A stretch of 64,000 bases of DNA from UBA2377 sp964525935 (GTDB lineage: Bacteria > Verrucomicrobiota > Verrucomicrobiia > Opitutales > Opitutaceae): the NCBI GenBank assembly GCA_964525935.1, contig CAZGJZ010000001.1, forward strand, positions 558,001 to 622,000, given 5' to 3'. Below, in pieces: positions 1 to 8,646 of the stretch. Position numbers and translations under genes: made by a program. The notes under the pieces are model-generated. The model did not search any database. It saw nothing but the letters and a program-made list of their open reading frames with translations, and was not told where the DNA came from. How positions within the stretch are numbered: position 1 is the first letter of the stretch; every line of letters begins with the position of its first letter.

Positions 1-1684
1 GGTGATCGCGCACGAGGTTCTGCAGATAGTGAATCTTGCCGTAATTGGTGCGGTAGGTCGGATCATGGCTGACGACCTCGGTCTCGCCCCAAGTGGCTTG
101 GAAGTCATCCTTGGCGACGCTGCAGCGGTGGCCCTGGGCGCCGAGCGCGAGGGCGCCGCTGACATGGTATTTCGAGTGAGGCGCGGCGATGGCCAGCACG
201 TAGCGGAATTTGTCCAACGTGACGGGCTGCTTCACGGTGTAGGCGAACTCGCAGCTGATGTGGCTGCCGGTGAAATTCCACTGCACCTTCACGCTGCCGA
301 TACCCTTGATGATCTCTTCCTTGGTGGTGATGAGTTCGGGCTGGTCGTAGCGGAAGTAGAAACTGTTGCGCAGGCCGAGACCGGTGACGCAATTCTTGCC
401 GTAGAACGCCGGGATCGTGACGTGGTCGCCGAACGTGAGTTCGGGGAGCATGATCGGGGCGTAAACGTTGTTGGGCCAGTCGAAGATGCCGGGGCTGTGC
501 GGGAAGGGCAGGGCGTCGCTGGAGAGATGGCCGCCGCAGCTGATGAGCGGGATCTGCGCATGAAGGCCGCTTTCGGCATCGCGGTAGAGGAAGAGCCCCT
601 GTTCCTTGCGGGTGCTCTTGTCGAAAATGACGAAACGACCGCTGGTGCGCGGTGCCTCGATCTTGGGCTGACCGGCAGGCATCTGCACGGTCTTGGCGAG
701 ACGCGACCACTGGCTGAGGTAGCGCGCGGCGTCGAAGTTCGCCATGCGCGTGGTGTGATGCGAGTAGGCGGTGCGTTCTTCGTCGCGGAGATCGAGGAAG
801 CCGTGTTCCTGGTCGAGATAGGTCTCGTAGAAGAACATGAACAGCCGGCGGAGAATGTCGTAGTATTTGACCTTCTGGTCGTCGGTGATCCAGCCGTCGC
901 GCAGACCCTGGAGCACGAGGCTGATGCAGTGCATCTGGCCGTAGGCGCCGGCGGCGCGGCCGAACGCCCAGCCGAGCCCGTCCGCGCGGACGAGGTCGGG
1001 CATCATCTTGATGTATTTCTCGGCGTAGGTGCGAAGGGTGGGGAGCTTGCGGTCGCGCACGCCGCTGTTGGCGTGGAGTTGGAGCGCAGAGCGAATGAAC
1101 ACGAAGTTCATCACGCCGTAGAGATTGAAATTGCCGCCAAGGCCGCTCGTGGAGTCGTCGAAGTAGCCGGTGGAGCTGGTCTGGTTGATGCGCTCGACCA
1201 TGCGCTCGATGAGGCGGGAGGTTTCGTCCTTCTTGGAGAGGCCGAACGAGTAGCGGGCGACGGCCTTGGCGACGTTGAACGCCTGCCAGTGGTTGTCGTA
1301 GTCGCTGCGGTGCAGCAGGGATTTGTCGATGCGCTGCTTGGTTTCCTCGACGAGGCGTTCCCAGACAGGATTGCGGTCCTTGGAAGGGCCGAAGGCGAGG
1401 AGGCCGAGGGCGGCGTAGGCGAGGCCGTTTTCCGCGGCGGGCTCGGTGAACATCTGCGCCGTGATGCAGCGGGCGGCGAGATCGATGAGATCGTAGCCCT
1501 TGAGGGTGGTTTCGCCGGTGGCGCGATAAAACTCGCCGAGGGCGAAAGCGACGTGACCGGGCTCGTCGGGGCGGGATTGCTCGCCGTTGGCGGGGAGCAC
1601 GGTGCCGTCAGGTTGGATGGAGTCGAGGTTGTGGCCCAACATCGAGCGGGCCATATCGAGACATTGCTCGGAGAAACTATGCAT
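1..1684 (-). CDS. Putative alpha/alpha-toroid carbohydrate-active protein, C-terminus beyond the window
   Basis: A leftward frame stays open from ATG at 1684 to the window edge, giving at least 561 residues. An in-frame TGA sits directly before the ATG, so the start is firm. The N-terminal 350 residues are helix-rich with repeated Trp, Tyr and Gly segments (DYDNHWQAFNVAKAVARYS; GLGWAFGRAAGAYGQMHC), as in (alpha/alpha) toroids of lyases and six-hairpin glycosidases. The part after about residue 380 turns beta-rich and Gly/Ser/Asn-rich, like the sandwich domains that follow such toroids. No signal peptide is visible, suggesting a cytoplasmic protein. It resembles DUF2264 or heparinase-like families only loosely, and I cannot name a substrate. 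A long rightward frame over the same bases is a codon-bias shadow. Confidence 0.72.
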   Translation of the reverse strand, partial: MHSFSEQCLDMARSMLGHNLDSIQPDGTVLPANGEQSRPDEPGHVAFALGEFYRATGETTLKGYDLIDLAARCITAQMFTEPAAENGLAYAALGLLAFGPSKDRNPVWERLVEETKQRIDKSLLHRSDYDNHWQAFNVAKAVARYSFGLSKKDETSRLIERMVERINQTSSTGYFDDSTSGLGGNFNLYGVMNFVFIRSALQLHANSGVRDRKLPTLRTYAEKYIKMMPDLVRADGLGWAFGRAAGAYGQMHCISLVLQGLRDGWITDDQKVKYYDILRRLFMFFYETYLDQEHGFLDLRDEERTAYSHHTTRMANFDAARYLSQWSRLAKTVQMPAGQPKIEAPRTSGRFVIFDKSTRKEQGLFLYRDAESGLHAQIPLISCGGHLSSDALPFPHSPGIFDWPNNVYAPIMLPELTFGDHVTIPAFYGKNCVTGLGLRNSFYFRYDQPELITTKEEIIKGIGSVKVQWNFTGSHISCEFAYTVKQPVTLDKFRYVLAIAAPHSKYHVSGALALGAQGHRCSVAKDDFQATWGETEVVSHDPTYRTNYGKIHYLQNLVRDH

Positions 1685-1780
1685 TCAGGTGGTGGTTACG
1701 GGCTGCGGGAACGGACGGAGTGCGGTCGCGAAAAGGGTTAAAAGTGTGCCGGGCCGCGGGCGGCGGCGGCAAGAGCGAAT

Positions 1781-3007
1781 TTAGCGGGCGATGAGTTTGA
1801 GGAATTCGGCGTTGGTCTTGGTCTTCGAGAGGCGGGCGATCATGGTGTCGGTGGCCTCCTCGATCTTCTGCTGGACGAGGGCGCGACGGAAGAAGTGGAT
1901 GCCCTCGAGCGTCTTGGCATCGATGAGCAGCTCTTCCTTACGGGTGCCGCTGGCGGCGATGTTAATGGCGGGCCAGAGGCGCATCTCGGCGCACTTGCGG
2001 TCGAGGACGAGCTCCATGTTACCGGTGCCTTTGAATTCCTGGAAAATCACGTCGTCCATGCGGCTGCCGGTCTCAACGAGCACGGAGGCGATGATGGTGA
2101 GCGAGCCGGCTTCCTCGGTCTTGCGCGCGGTGGCGAAGAGCTGGCGGGGCTTTTCGAGGGCGCGGACATCGAGACCGCCGGAGCCGGTGCGGCCGGAGTT
2201 GCGGGCAGTGTTGTGGGCGCGGGAAAGGCGGGTGATCGAGTCAACGAAGAGCACCACGTCGCGACCGACCTCGACGAGGCGTTTGGCGCGCTCGATGCAG
2301 AGATCGGCGATGCGGATGTGGTTTTCGATCTGCTCGTCGTTGGACGAAGCCCAGATCTCGGCGGCGGTCACGCTGCGACGGAAGTCGGTGACTTCCTCGG
2401 GGCGCTCGTCGACGAGGAGAATCATGACATGGCACTCGGGATTGTTTTCGAGCACACCGAGCGCCATGTCGCGGAGCAGCGTGGTCTTGCCGGTGCGCGG
2501 CGGGGCGACAATGAGGCCGCGGGTGCCTTTGCCGATGGGGCAGAAGAGATCGACGGCGCGAGTCGTGAGGCGGCCGTCCTTCAGCTCCATCTTGAGGTGC
2601 TGGTTGGGCGAAACCGTGGTGAGATTGAGGAAATCGAAGCGCGCGCGGCGTTCTTCGAGGGGCACGCCGTCAACCGTCTCGATGAAGCGCATCTTCGGGT
2701 TAAGGAAGCGGCCGTCGGCCGGGAAGGCGGTGCCGCCAATCATGTTGCCCGTGCGTAGCTTGAAGCGGCGGATGAGCTCCTTGGGGACAAACGTGTCGGT
2801 GGGCCGGCGTTTGCCGCCGCGGGAAAGGTCGAGCAGCTGGCCGTTGCCGCCGCGCTGAAGGTCGATGTCGAGCACGCCCTCGACGTGGATGGTGTTCTCA
2901 GGCGGGCGTTCCACCGGGGCTTGGGCCGCAGGCGCGGCGACTGGGGCGTCAGGGGTGACAGCCGGTGCGGAAGTGTCCGCGGTCGCGGACGAAGTTTTCT
3001 TTTCCAT
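1781..3007 (-). CDS. rho: Transcription termination factor Rho
   Basis: This is the hexameric RNA-dependent ATPase that ends untranslated transcripts. The 408-residue protein has a 35-residue Ala/Pro-rich N-terminal tail in place of the usual N-terminal helix bundle. A diverged cold-shock-like RNA-binding domain follows (about 38-130), then a complete RecA-type motor: Walker A PPRTGKTT at about 169-177, DERPEEVTDFRR, Walker B VVLFVDSITRLSRA, the Q-loop region RTGSGGLD, and the C-terminal GTRKEELL and KTKTNAEF blocks. The usual GFGFLR-type RNP motif is replaced by GNGQLLDL (54-61), and DIYVS becomes DTFVP, so the primary RNA site looks altered. It is transcribed divergently from acs across about 120 bases. 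The motor motifs leave no doubt about family. Confidence 0.97.
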   Translation of the reverse strand: MEKKTSSATADTSAPAVTPDAPVAAPAAQAPVERPPENTIHVEGVLDIDLQRGGNGQLLDLSRGGKRRPTDTFVPKELIRRFKLRTGNMIGGTAFPADGRFLNPKMRFIETVDGVPLEERRARFDFLNLTTVSPNQHLKMELKDGRLTTRAVDLFCPIGKGTRGLIVAPPRTGKTTLLRDMALGVLENNPECHVMILLVDERPEEVTDFRRSVTAAEIWASSNDEQIENHIRIADLCIERAKRLVEVGRDVVLFVDSITRLSRAHNTARNSGRTGSGGLDVRALEKPRQLFATARKTEEAGSLTIIASVLVETGSRMDDVIFQEFKGTGNMELVLDRKCAEMRLWPAINIAASGTRKEELLIDAKTLEGIHFFRRALVQQKIEEATDTMIARLSKTKTNAEFLKLIAR

Positions 3008-3053
3008 AACAATGCTAATACAAAAAATAGTGGGAGCAGGACACGACCCGCGC

Positions 3054-3082
3054 TTGACGCTTAAAACTCAGGTCGGGATAAA
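3054..3082 (+). promoter_or_regulatory. Candidate sigma-70-type promoter for acs
   Basis: TTGACG (3054-3059) is separated by 17 bases from GATAAA (3077-3082), matching 5 of 6 and 4 of 6 consensus positions. It lies about 45 bases upstream of the acs GTG start, in the gap between divergent rho and acs. Sequence match only. Confidence 0.42.
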
Positions 3083-3127
3083 GAACCGCGTTTCGCGTCT
3101 CTTAACCCCTTAAATCCGCCACCTAAC

Positions 3128-5077
3128 GTGTCAGACCAAACGATTACCTCTGTGTCCCGAGAAAGTCGGGTATTCAGGCCCTCGGCCGAGTTCAAAGCCC
3201 AAGCAAACCTTGGGAGTGAAGCCACTTATAAGAAGCTCTATGCCGAGTCTGTCAACTCCCCAGAAAAATTCTGGGGCCGGCAGGCCAAGGAATTGCTGGC
3301 TTGGCGCAAGCCTTTCAAGAAGGTGCTCCAGTGGAAGGCGCCTCATGCCAAGTGGTTCACTGGCGGACAGTTAAATGTGGCTGAAAACTGTCTCGACCGG
3401 CACCTCGGCACCGCCCGCGAGAACAAGGCGGCAATTATTTTTGAAGGTGAGCCGGGCGATATCCGCACGATCACGTATAAACAGCTCCATCGCGAGGTTT
3501 GCCAGCTTGCGAATGCCCTGACGAAGCAGGGTTTGGTCAAAGGCGACCGCGTGGCGATCTACATGCCGATGGTGCCTGAGGCCGCGGTGGCGATGCTCGC
3601 TTGCGCGCGACTCGGCCTGATCCATACGGTGATTTTTGGTGGCTTCTCCAGCGAGGCGATCAAGGACCGCGTCAACGATTGCCAGGCGAAGCTTATTATC
3701 ACCGCCGATGCCGGCTGGCGCCGCGGCAAGGCCATTGAGCTAAAGACGAATGTGGACCGCGCCCTCGCCGGCACGCCGAGCGTGCAAAATGTCGTGGTGC
3801 TCAAGCGCACCGGCACGCCCGTCACGATGGTCGAAGGCCGCGACGTGTGGTATCACGATTTCATCGCTGGCACGGCAGGCGCGCACAAGGCCAAGGCCTT
3901 CGACAGCGAGAACCCGCTCTTCATTCTCTACACGAGTGGTTCGACCGGCAAACCGAAGGGCGTGCTGCACACGAGCGGCGGCTACCTCCTCGGCACGGCC
4001 ATCACCACGAAATACGTTTTCGATCTCAAGGAGAACGACATCTATTTCTGCACCGCCGACATCGGCTGGATCACGGGCCACAGTTACGTCGTTTATGGTC
4101 CGCTCGCGAACGGCGCCACCGTCCTCATGTATGAAGGCGCGCCGAATCATCCCGAGCCCGATCGCTTTTGGGACATCATCGACCGCCACGGTGTGACGAT
4201 TTTCTACACGGCGCCGACGGCCATCCGCGCCTTCATGCGCTGGGGCGACGACTACGTCAAAAAACACAGCCTCGCGTCGCTGCGCCTGCTCGGCTCCGTC
4301 GGCGAGCCCATCAACCCCGAGGCGTGGATGTGGTATCACACCCTCATTGGCAAAAAACGCTGCCCGATCGTCGACACGTGGTGGCAGACCGAGACGGGCG
4401 CCATCATGGTATCGCCGCTCCCCGGTGTGACTGGCACCAAGCCCGGCTCGTGCACACGGCCATTCTTTGGCGTGGTGCCAAAAATTCTCGACGACAACGG
4501 CAAGGAAGTGCCGAAGGGCTCGGGCGGCCGACTCTTCCTCACGCAACCGTGGCCCTCGATGCTGCGCACGCTTTGGAACGACGACGACCGCTTCAAGAAG
4601 CAGTATTGGAGCGAGATTCCTGGCATCTACTTCGCCGGCGACGGCGCGCGTTTCGACAAGGACGGCTACCTCTGGGTCGTCGGCCGCATCGACGACGTGC
4701 TCAATGTCTCCGGTCACCGCATCGGCACTGCCGAGGTGGAAAGCGCACTGGTTTCACACCCACAAGTCGCCGAGGCTGCGGTCGTCGGTCGCCCTGACGA
4801 ACTCAAGGGCCAGGCGCTCGTTTGCTTCGTTACGCTCAAGAACGGCAACAGCCCGTCGCCTGAATTGAAAGAGCAGCTCCGCGCCCATGTGGCGAAGGAG
4901 ATCGGCTCCCTCGCGCGGCCGGATGACGTGCGTTTTGCCGCGGGCTTGCCCAAGACCCGCAGCGGAAAAATCATGCGCCGCATCCTCAAGGAAATCGCCA
5001 ATGGCGGTGTCGTGAAGGGTGATGTGACGACGCTTGAGGATTTCAACGTCGTCGCGGCGTTGCAGACTGAAGAGTAA
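3128..5077 (+). CDS. acs: Acetyl-CoA synthetase (acetate--CoA ligase)
   Basis: This enzyme activates acetate to acetyl-CoA through acetyl-AMP, in the cytoplasm. The 649-residue length is normal for the family. All adenylate-forming motifs are present in order: LYTSGSTGKPKGVLH (A3), ADIGWITGHSYVVYGPL, DTWWQTETGAIM (A5), YFAGDGARFDKDGYLW with GRIDDVLNVSGHRIGTAEVE (A7-A8), and the C-terminal KTRSGKIMRRIL block, whose lysine is the one inactivated by acetylation in characterised homologues. Translation appears to start at GTG 3128, since no in-frame ATG is suitably placed. A candidate promoter lies 45 bases upstream and a strong intrinsic terminator 28 bases downstream, so it is probably monocistronic. 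Confidence 0.96.
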   Translation: MSDQTITSVSRESRVFRPSAEFKAQANLGSEATYKKLYAESVNSPEKFWGRQAKELLAWRKPFKKVLQWKAPHAKWFTGGQLNVAENCLDRHLGTARENKAAIIFEGEPGDIRTITYKQLHREVCQLANALTKQGLVKGDRVAIYMPMVPEAAVAMLACARLGLIHTVIFGGFSSEAIKDRVNDCQAKLIITADAGWRRGKAIELKTNVDRALAGTPSVQNVVVLKRTGTPVTMVEGRDVWYHDFIAGTAGAHKAKAFDSENPLFILYTSGSTGKPKGVLHTSGGYLLGTAITTKYVFDLKENDIYFCTADIGWITGHSYVVYGPLANGATVLMYEGAPNHPEPDRFWDIIDRHGVTIFYTAPTAIRAFMRWGDDYVKKHSLASLRLLGSVGEPINPEAWMWYHTLIGKKRCPIVDTWWQTETGAIMVSPLPGVTGTKPGSCTRPFFGVVPKILDDNGKEVPKGSGGRLFLTQPWPSMLRTLWNDDDRFKKQYWSEIPGIYFAGDGARFDKDGYLWVVGRIDDVLNVSGHRIGTAEVESALVSHPQVAEAAVVGRPDELKGQALVCFVTLKNGNSPSPELKEQLRAHVAKEIGSLARPDDVRFAAGLPKTRSGKIMRRILKEIANGGVVKGDVTTLEDFNVVAALQTEE

Positions 5078-5105
5078 GCGCGTCGGATTTTCGCGAAGTT
5101 TCGCT

Positions 5106-5155
5106 GCCGGGCGGGTTGCAATTTGGATTTGCGACCCGTCCGGCGGTTTTGTTTT
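5106..5155 (+). terminator. Strong intrinsic terminator after acs
   Basis: Arms 5106-5121 and 5129-5144 form a 16-bp stem (two G-U pairs) around a 7-base loop, followed by GGTTTTGTTTTCTG. The T-tract ends about 9 bases before the ATG of the first pilin gene. It also shows that the reading frame upstream of 5164 is not coding. Confidence 0.85.
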
Positions 5156-5163
5156 CTGACCGC

Positions 5164-5724
5164 ATGGAAGCCCCCAGCGGTCGCCCCCGAGGCCGTGTGC
5201 GCAGCGCCATTGGCTTTACGCTGATTGAGCTGCTTACCGTGATTGCCATTATCGTGATTCTGGCCGGCATCATGATTGGCGTGGGCCGGCGCGCATCCGA
5301 GACCGGGCGTATAGCCCGTGCAAAGGCCGAACTCGTGTCGCTGGCGGTCGCACTCGAAAGCTACCGGCGAATTTACGGTGATTATCCGCAGACCGATGAC
5401 GAGGCACGACTGCTGCAATCACTACTCGGCCGGCGCGGTCCCACCAACGCTGCAATCGATGGGCGAACGTTGATCGATACGGCCAAGTTTGTGTTTGCAC
5501 CGGCCGGAGATCCCATGACGAACCCAGCCGCCATGCTCGTCGATCCGTGGGGAAAATCATATGTCTACGCCTATAAAACGCCGGCGTCCGGTTGGTCCAA
5601 CTCGGGCTATATCCTGTATTCAGTCGGGCCGGATGGAGCTGATGCGCCCGGCTTGATGCCCGGAGGGTTTTCCGATCCCGCGGCACCGGCCAACGTGGAT
5701 AATCTTTACGCCAATAATCCCTGA
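5164..5724 (+). CDS. GspG-like pseudopilin, first gene of the pilin cassette
   Basis: The 186-residue protein has a type III signal: a 17-residue basic leader ending in Gly17, then FTLIELLTVIAIIVILAG with the conserved mature Glu5 (Glu22). This predicts processing by prepilin peptidase and assembly in the inner membrane. The C-terminal half has the GspG-type features DPWGKSYVY and SVGPDG, known in major pseudopilins for the calcium-site loop. ATG 5164 is chosen because upstream in-frame sequence is the acs terminator hairpin. It begins a six-gene run with tiny gaps or overlaps. No ATPase, secretin or platform gene is in the window, so secretion and pilus roles cannot be told apart. Confidence 0.9.
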   Translation: MEAPSGRPRGRVRSAIGFTLIELLTVIAIIVILAGIMIGVGRRASETGRIARAKAELVSLAVALESYRRIYGDYPQTDDEARLLQSLLGRRGPTNAAIDGRTLIDTAKFVFAPAGDPMTNPAAMLVDPWGKSYVYAYKTPASGWSNSGYILYSVGPDGADAPGLMPGGFSDPAAPANVDNLYANNP

Positions 5725-5730
5725 CCTGCC

Positions 5731-6405
5731 ATGAAACCATCCCGTTTCTTTTCCATTCCGTGCCGCAACGCGTGCGCGGGTTTCACACTCATCGAATTGC
5801 TCACGGTGATCGCGATCATCGGCATCATGGCGGCGATCACGATTCCGACGATGACTGGCGTGCGAGCCTCTGCAAATAAGGCGAAGACCAAGGTGCAATT
5901 CAGTCAGTGGGCGGCGGCACTGGAGGGCTTTCGCACCGAATACGGGTATTACCCTGTGCTGGACCCCTCGAATCTGATCAACCCGCCCGGACAAAGTGCA
6001 GCGCCGGCGACCTTGCATGTATTCCACGACATCCTCGCGGCGCGGCGCCGCAATGGCGATCCTTTGCCGACCTACGGCAGCGGCGCAGGTCGGTTGGCGC
6101 CAGAGGCGCAAAATCGGAAACTGATTCACTTCTATTCTTTTGGTGAATCTGATTTTGGGGCTGGCGGGCTTTTGCAGGACGCCTTTGGCAACACGGAGAT
6201 CGCAGTGCTGCTCGATCGGAATCTCGACGGCGTAATTCGCGTAGGCGGAGCGAACGCGGACTATGCGTCGCTGCCGATCGTCGCCGGAGCGGCACCGGCC
6301 GTGGCGGATTTCCCGGCGGACGGCGTGAGGGCGGGGGTGGTGTTTTACGCGCCTTTACCAGGATCTCCGGCAGGGGATCCTCAATTCATTCTGAGTTGGA
6401 AATAG
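5731..6405 (+). CDS. Second GspG/PilA-like pseudopilin
   Basis: This 224-residue protein starts 7 bases after the previous stop. Its leader MKPSRFFSIPCRNACAG is followed by FTLIELLTVIAIIGIMAA, so cleavage after Gly17 and Glu at mature position 5 are predicted. The helix continues with RASANKAKTKVQFSQWAAALEGF, the usual amphipathic alpha-1 continuation, then YYPVL and a Gly/Ala-rich globular part ending in FYAPLPG...DPQFILSWK. Two G-like proteins in one cassette suggest a major subunit and a variant. It is probably co-transcribed with its neighbours and placed in the periplasmic pseudopilus after processing. Confidence 0.88.
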   Translation: MKPSRFFSIPCRNACAGFTLIELLTVIAIIGIMAAITIPTMTGVRASANKAKTKVQFSQWAAALEGFRTEYGYYPVLDPSNLINPPGQSAAPATLHVFHDILAARRRNGDPLPTYGSGAGRLAPEAQNRKLIHFYSFGESDFGAGGLLQDAFGNTEIAVLLDRNLDGVIRVGGANADYASLPIVAGAAPAVADFPADGVRAGVVFYAPLPGSPAGDPQFILSWK

Positions 6406-6417
6406 AATCGGAAATCA

Positions 6418-7134
6418 ATGCACGTGGCGTTTCGTAGTCACACTCGCGCGAGTTTGAGTCAGCGACAGGCGTTTACCCTGATCGAACTCTTGGTCGTCAT
6501 CGGACTGATTGCAGGTTTAGCGGGGGTTTTTATCGGTGGGCTGCGCGGCGGCGGGAAATCCGCGGCACTGCAATCCGGCCAGGCGATGGTGGCGAATCTC
6601 ATCGCTGCCGCGCGCACGCGGGCGATGGCCACGGGCCAGTCGGTGCGGGTGCTGGTGCACGTCGATCCCGATAGCACGCTGGAACCATTGCGCTACCTGC
6701 GATATCTGGTGGTGCAGGAGCAAGTCTCGGCCGGATGGCAGTCGGTGATGGAGGTCTACTTGCCGGATGGTGTTTATGTGGTGCCGGGAGATTTCCCGGT
6801 CATCACGGCCGGGCTGTTTCGAACTGGCACGGAGGCGTTGTGGATCACCGCGGACGGTGGGCGCTTGCGTTCCACCGCGTTGCAAAAGGATCAACTCCTC
6901 AGTCACGCGGTTAATAGCCCGGCTGCAGAACGCTGGGTTTGGCTGGCGATGGCGGCGGCTGGGACGACGGCCAATGCTGGAAACTTGGTGTTGGCGGCGG
7001 GCAAGGTGCGGGCGCCCGGCTCTTACGCGGCCGGTGAATCGCCCGTTGAGCTAAACGACGCTGACGCCGTGTGCGGGCTGAAGCTCAGCAAGTATGGCGT
7101 GAGCACGCTCATCAACAACCGCGTGGGATTTTGA
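6418..7134 (+). CDS. GspH-like minor pseudopilin with Ala before the cleavage site
   Basis: The 238-residue protein carries leader MHVAFRSHTRASLSQRQA then FTLIELLVVIGLIAGLAGV. The residue before the scissile bond is Ala18 rather than the nearly invariant Gly. Characterised prepilin peptidases usually tolerate Ala poorly but measurably. The following SGQAMVANLIAAARTRAMATGQSVRVLVHVD matches the GspH/FimT pattern, where a long helix of small residues and Arg is followed by the first beta strand. It starts 12 bases after the previous gene and sits third in the cassette, the usual place for an H-type minor subunit. The C-terminal part has no recognised motif. Confidence 0.85.
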   Translation: MHVAFRSHTRASLSQRQAFTLIELLVVIGLIAGLAGVFIGGLRGGGKSAALQSGQAMVANLIAAARTRAMATGQSVRVLVHVDPDSTLEPLRYLRYLVVQEQVSAGWQSVMEVYLPDGVYVVPGDFPVITAGLFRTGTEALWITADGGRLRSTALQKDQLLSHAVNSPAAERWVWLAMAAAGTTANAGNLVLAAGKVRAPGSYAAGESPVELNDADAVCGLKLSKYGVSTLINNRVGF

Positions 7135-7135
7135 A

Positions 7136-7660
7136 ATGGGTGCGATGCAACAACGCGGCGGATTTTCGATGGTGGAGGTGGTCATTGCCGTCGGTATTTT
7201 CGCGGTCGCGGTGGTAAGTATCCTCGGCCTGCTGCCGGCGTTGGTGCGACCTGCGGGCGAATCGGCTGACCTGCTCGCGGCGCAGCGACTTGCCGGACCG
7301 GTCGAGATCGAATTGGGCAGACTGGCCGCGTCGAATTTTGATGCGCTGGTTGCGGCGGTGCCGGTGATGAGTGAGCCGTTGCAGAATGGTTTCTCACTTG
7401 TCGGAGCGCGTGACGGTCTTCGGCTGCGCTCTCTCAATAATGGCTTTGCGGCAGGGAGTCCGGAGCTTGCGCAAGGGGAGCAGTATTTTTTCGTCGAGGT
7501 ATGGCAATTTCCGCAGCCGGATCTGAGGTATGATGGCGCGAGTGGTTTGCTTGCAGTGCATGTCCGGGTGTCGTGGCCTTACTATAACCCCGGCGTGCTC
7601 GCTCCGATACCTCTGGTCGATCGCAGCCAAGTGACATTCACGGTTTCACTGATCCGATGA
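7136..7660 (+). CDS. GspI/PilV-like minor pseudopilin
   Basis: This 174-residue protein has a very short leader (MGAMQQRGG) followed by FSMVEVVIAVGIFAVAVVSILGLLP, with Glu at mature position 5. The M-V-E variant and the Ala/Val-rich helix are typical of GspI and PilV, which nucleate the pseudopilus tip with J and K. Only one base separates its ATG from the previous TGA, and its own TGA overlaps the ATG of the next gene, so translation is probably coupled on both sides. Confidence 0.85.
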   Translation: MGAMQQRGGFSMVEVVIAVGIFAVAVVSILGLLPALVRPAGESADLLAAQRLAGPVEIELGRLAASNFDALVAAVPVMSEPLQNGFSLVGARDGLRLRSLNNGFAAGSPELAQGEQYFFVEVWQFPQPDLRYDGASGLLAVHVRVSWPYYNPGVLAPIPLVDRSQVTFTVSLIR

Positions 7661-8646
7661 AGCGCTTTCGGCACAAGTGCGGTTTTACGCTGATTGAGCT
7701 GTTGGTCGCCGTGACCGTGACGCTGGTGCTCGCCGGGCTCATGCTTGCCGTGACGCTGGGCACACTGGATCTGTGGCGGCGCACGCAGGATAATTTCTCC
7801 ACTGGGACGCAAGCGAAGCTGGTGCTGGATTTTTTGGAGCGAGATCTGCAGGCGGCGATTTTCCGCGCTGACGGGCAGACTTGGCTGGCGGTTGATATTA
7901 ATAATACGTCATCCGCGTTGGCCAATCATGGGTGGCTCACGACGGGCACGATCAAACCGAATACGCTGGAGAGTCAGCGCTACCTGCCGGTGCCGGTCGC
8001 CGCAACGATGCCGAGTATCGCCGAAGCGAGGTTTGGCTTATCGGGAGCATGGGTGCGGTTCATCACGACCAACGTGGATCGCGATGGCAGTGTGCCCGTG
8101 GCGGTTGCGTATCAGATCGCACGCCGGCCGGTTAGTGGCACCGTGAGCGCGGTTTCACCAGCGGAAGTGCGTTATACGCTCTTCCGGTCGGCGGTGGCCG
8201 CGGGCGAGACCTTTGCCGCGGGCTATGACGTGTTGGCGGCTGGCTACGGCAGCGGTTCGTCGAGTCCACGGTCAGGTGGCAGTGCGGCGACGTTGATGAA
8301 TCCGAATACGGCCGACGATGTGATCGCAACGAATGTCGTGGATTTTGGGATCTGGCTATACGCCCGTGACGCGACGGGAAATTTGACGCGGATTTTTCCA
8401 CTGAACAGCACGGGCACAGTCACGCATCGGTCGGCAAGCGCAGCGGGTTATCTCGCGGTGGCGGATGTGATGGTGCGCATTTTGACCGAAGAGGGTGCGA
8501 AGCGGGTGGCGGCGATTGAGCAAAACACAGACGCGGTGACGCGACCGCCAGGATACGCGACTGATGCGGAGTGGTGGTGGGCGGTGGTTGAGGCCAATTC
8601 CAAGGTCACCGTGCGGCGAATCGAAGTGAAAGGAGCGGCACAGTGA
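7657..8646 (+). CDS. GspJ-like minor pseudopilin
   Basis: The 329-residue product has leader MKRFRHKCG followed by FTLIELLVAVTVTLVLAGLM, so cleavage after Gly9 is predicted. The region TQAKLVLDFLERDLQAAIFR is the GspJ-type pattern, where the helix leads into a conserved ERDL segment. A long beta-rich C-terminal part follows, larger than a typical GspJ of about 200 residues. Its ATG overlaps the preceding TGA by 4 bases and its TGA overlaps the following GTG by 4. This order (I, J, K) is the conserved tip-complex order of type II secretion operons. Confidence 0.86.
   Translation: MKRFRHKCGFTLIELLVAVTVTLVLAGLMLAVTLGTLDLWRRTQDNFSTGTQAKLVLDFLERDLQAAIFRADGQTWLAVDINNTSSALANHGWLTTGTIKPNTLESQRYLPVPVAATMPSIAEARFGLSGAWVRFITTNVDRDGSVPVAVAYQIARRPVSGTVSAVSPAEVRYTLFRSAVAAGETFAAGYDVLAAGYGSGSSSPRSGGSAATLMNPNTADDVIATNVVDFGIWLYARDATGNLTRIFPLNSTGTVTHRSASAAGYLAVADVMVRILTEEGAKRVAAIEQNTDAVTRPPGYATDAEWWWAVVEANSKVTVRRIEVKGAAQ

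Noticed and set aside
2..1741. Long rightward frame opposite the toroid gene
   Set aside because: GC-rich codon bias opens the antisense frame; the leftward frame has coherent protein features and a clear start.
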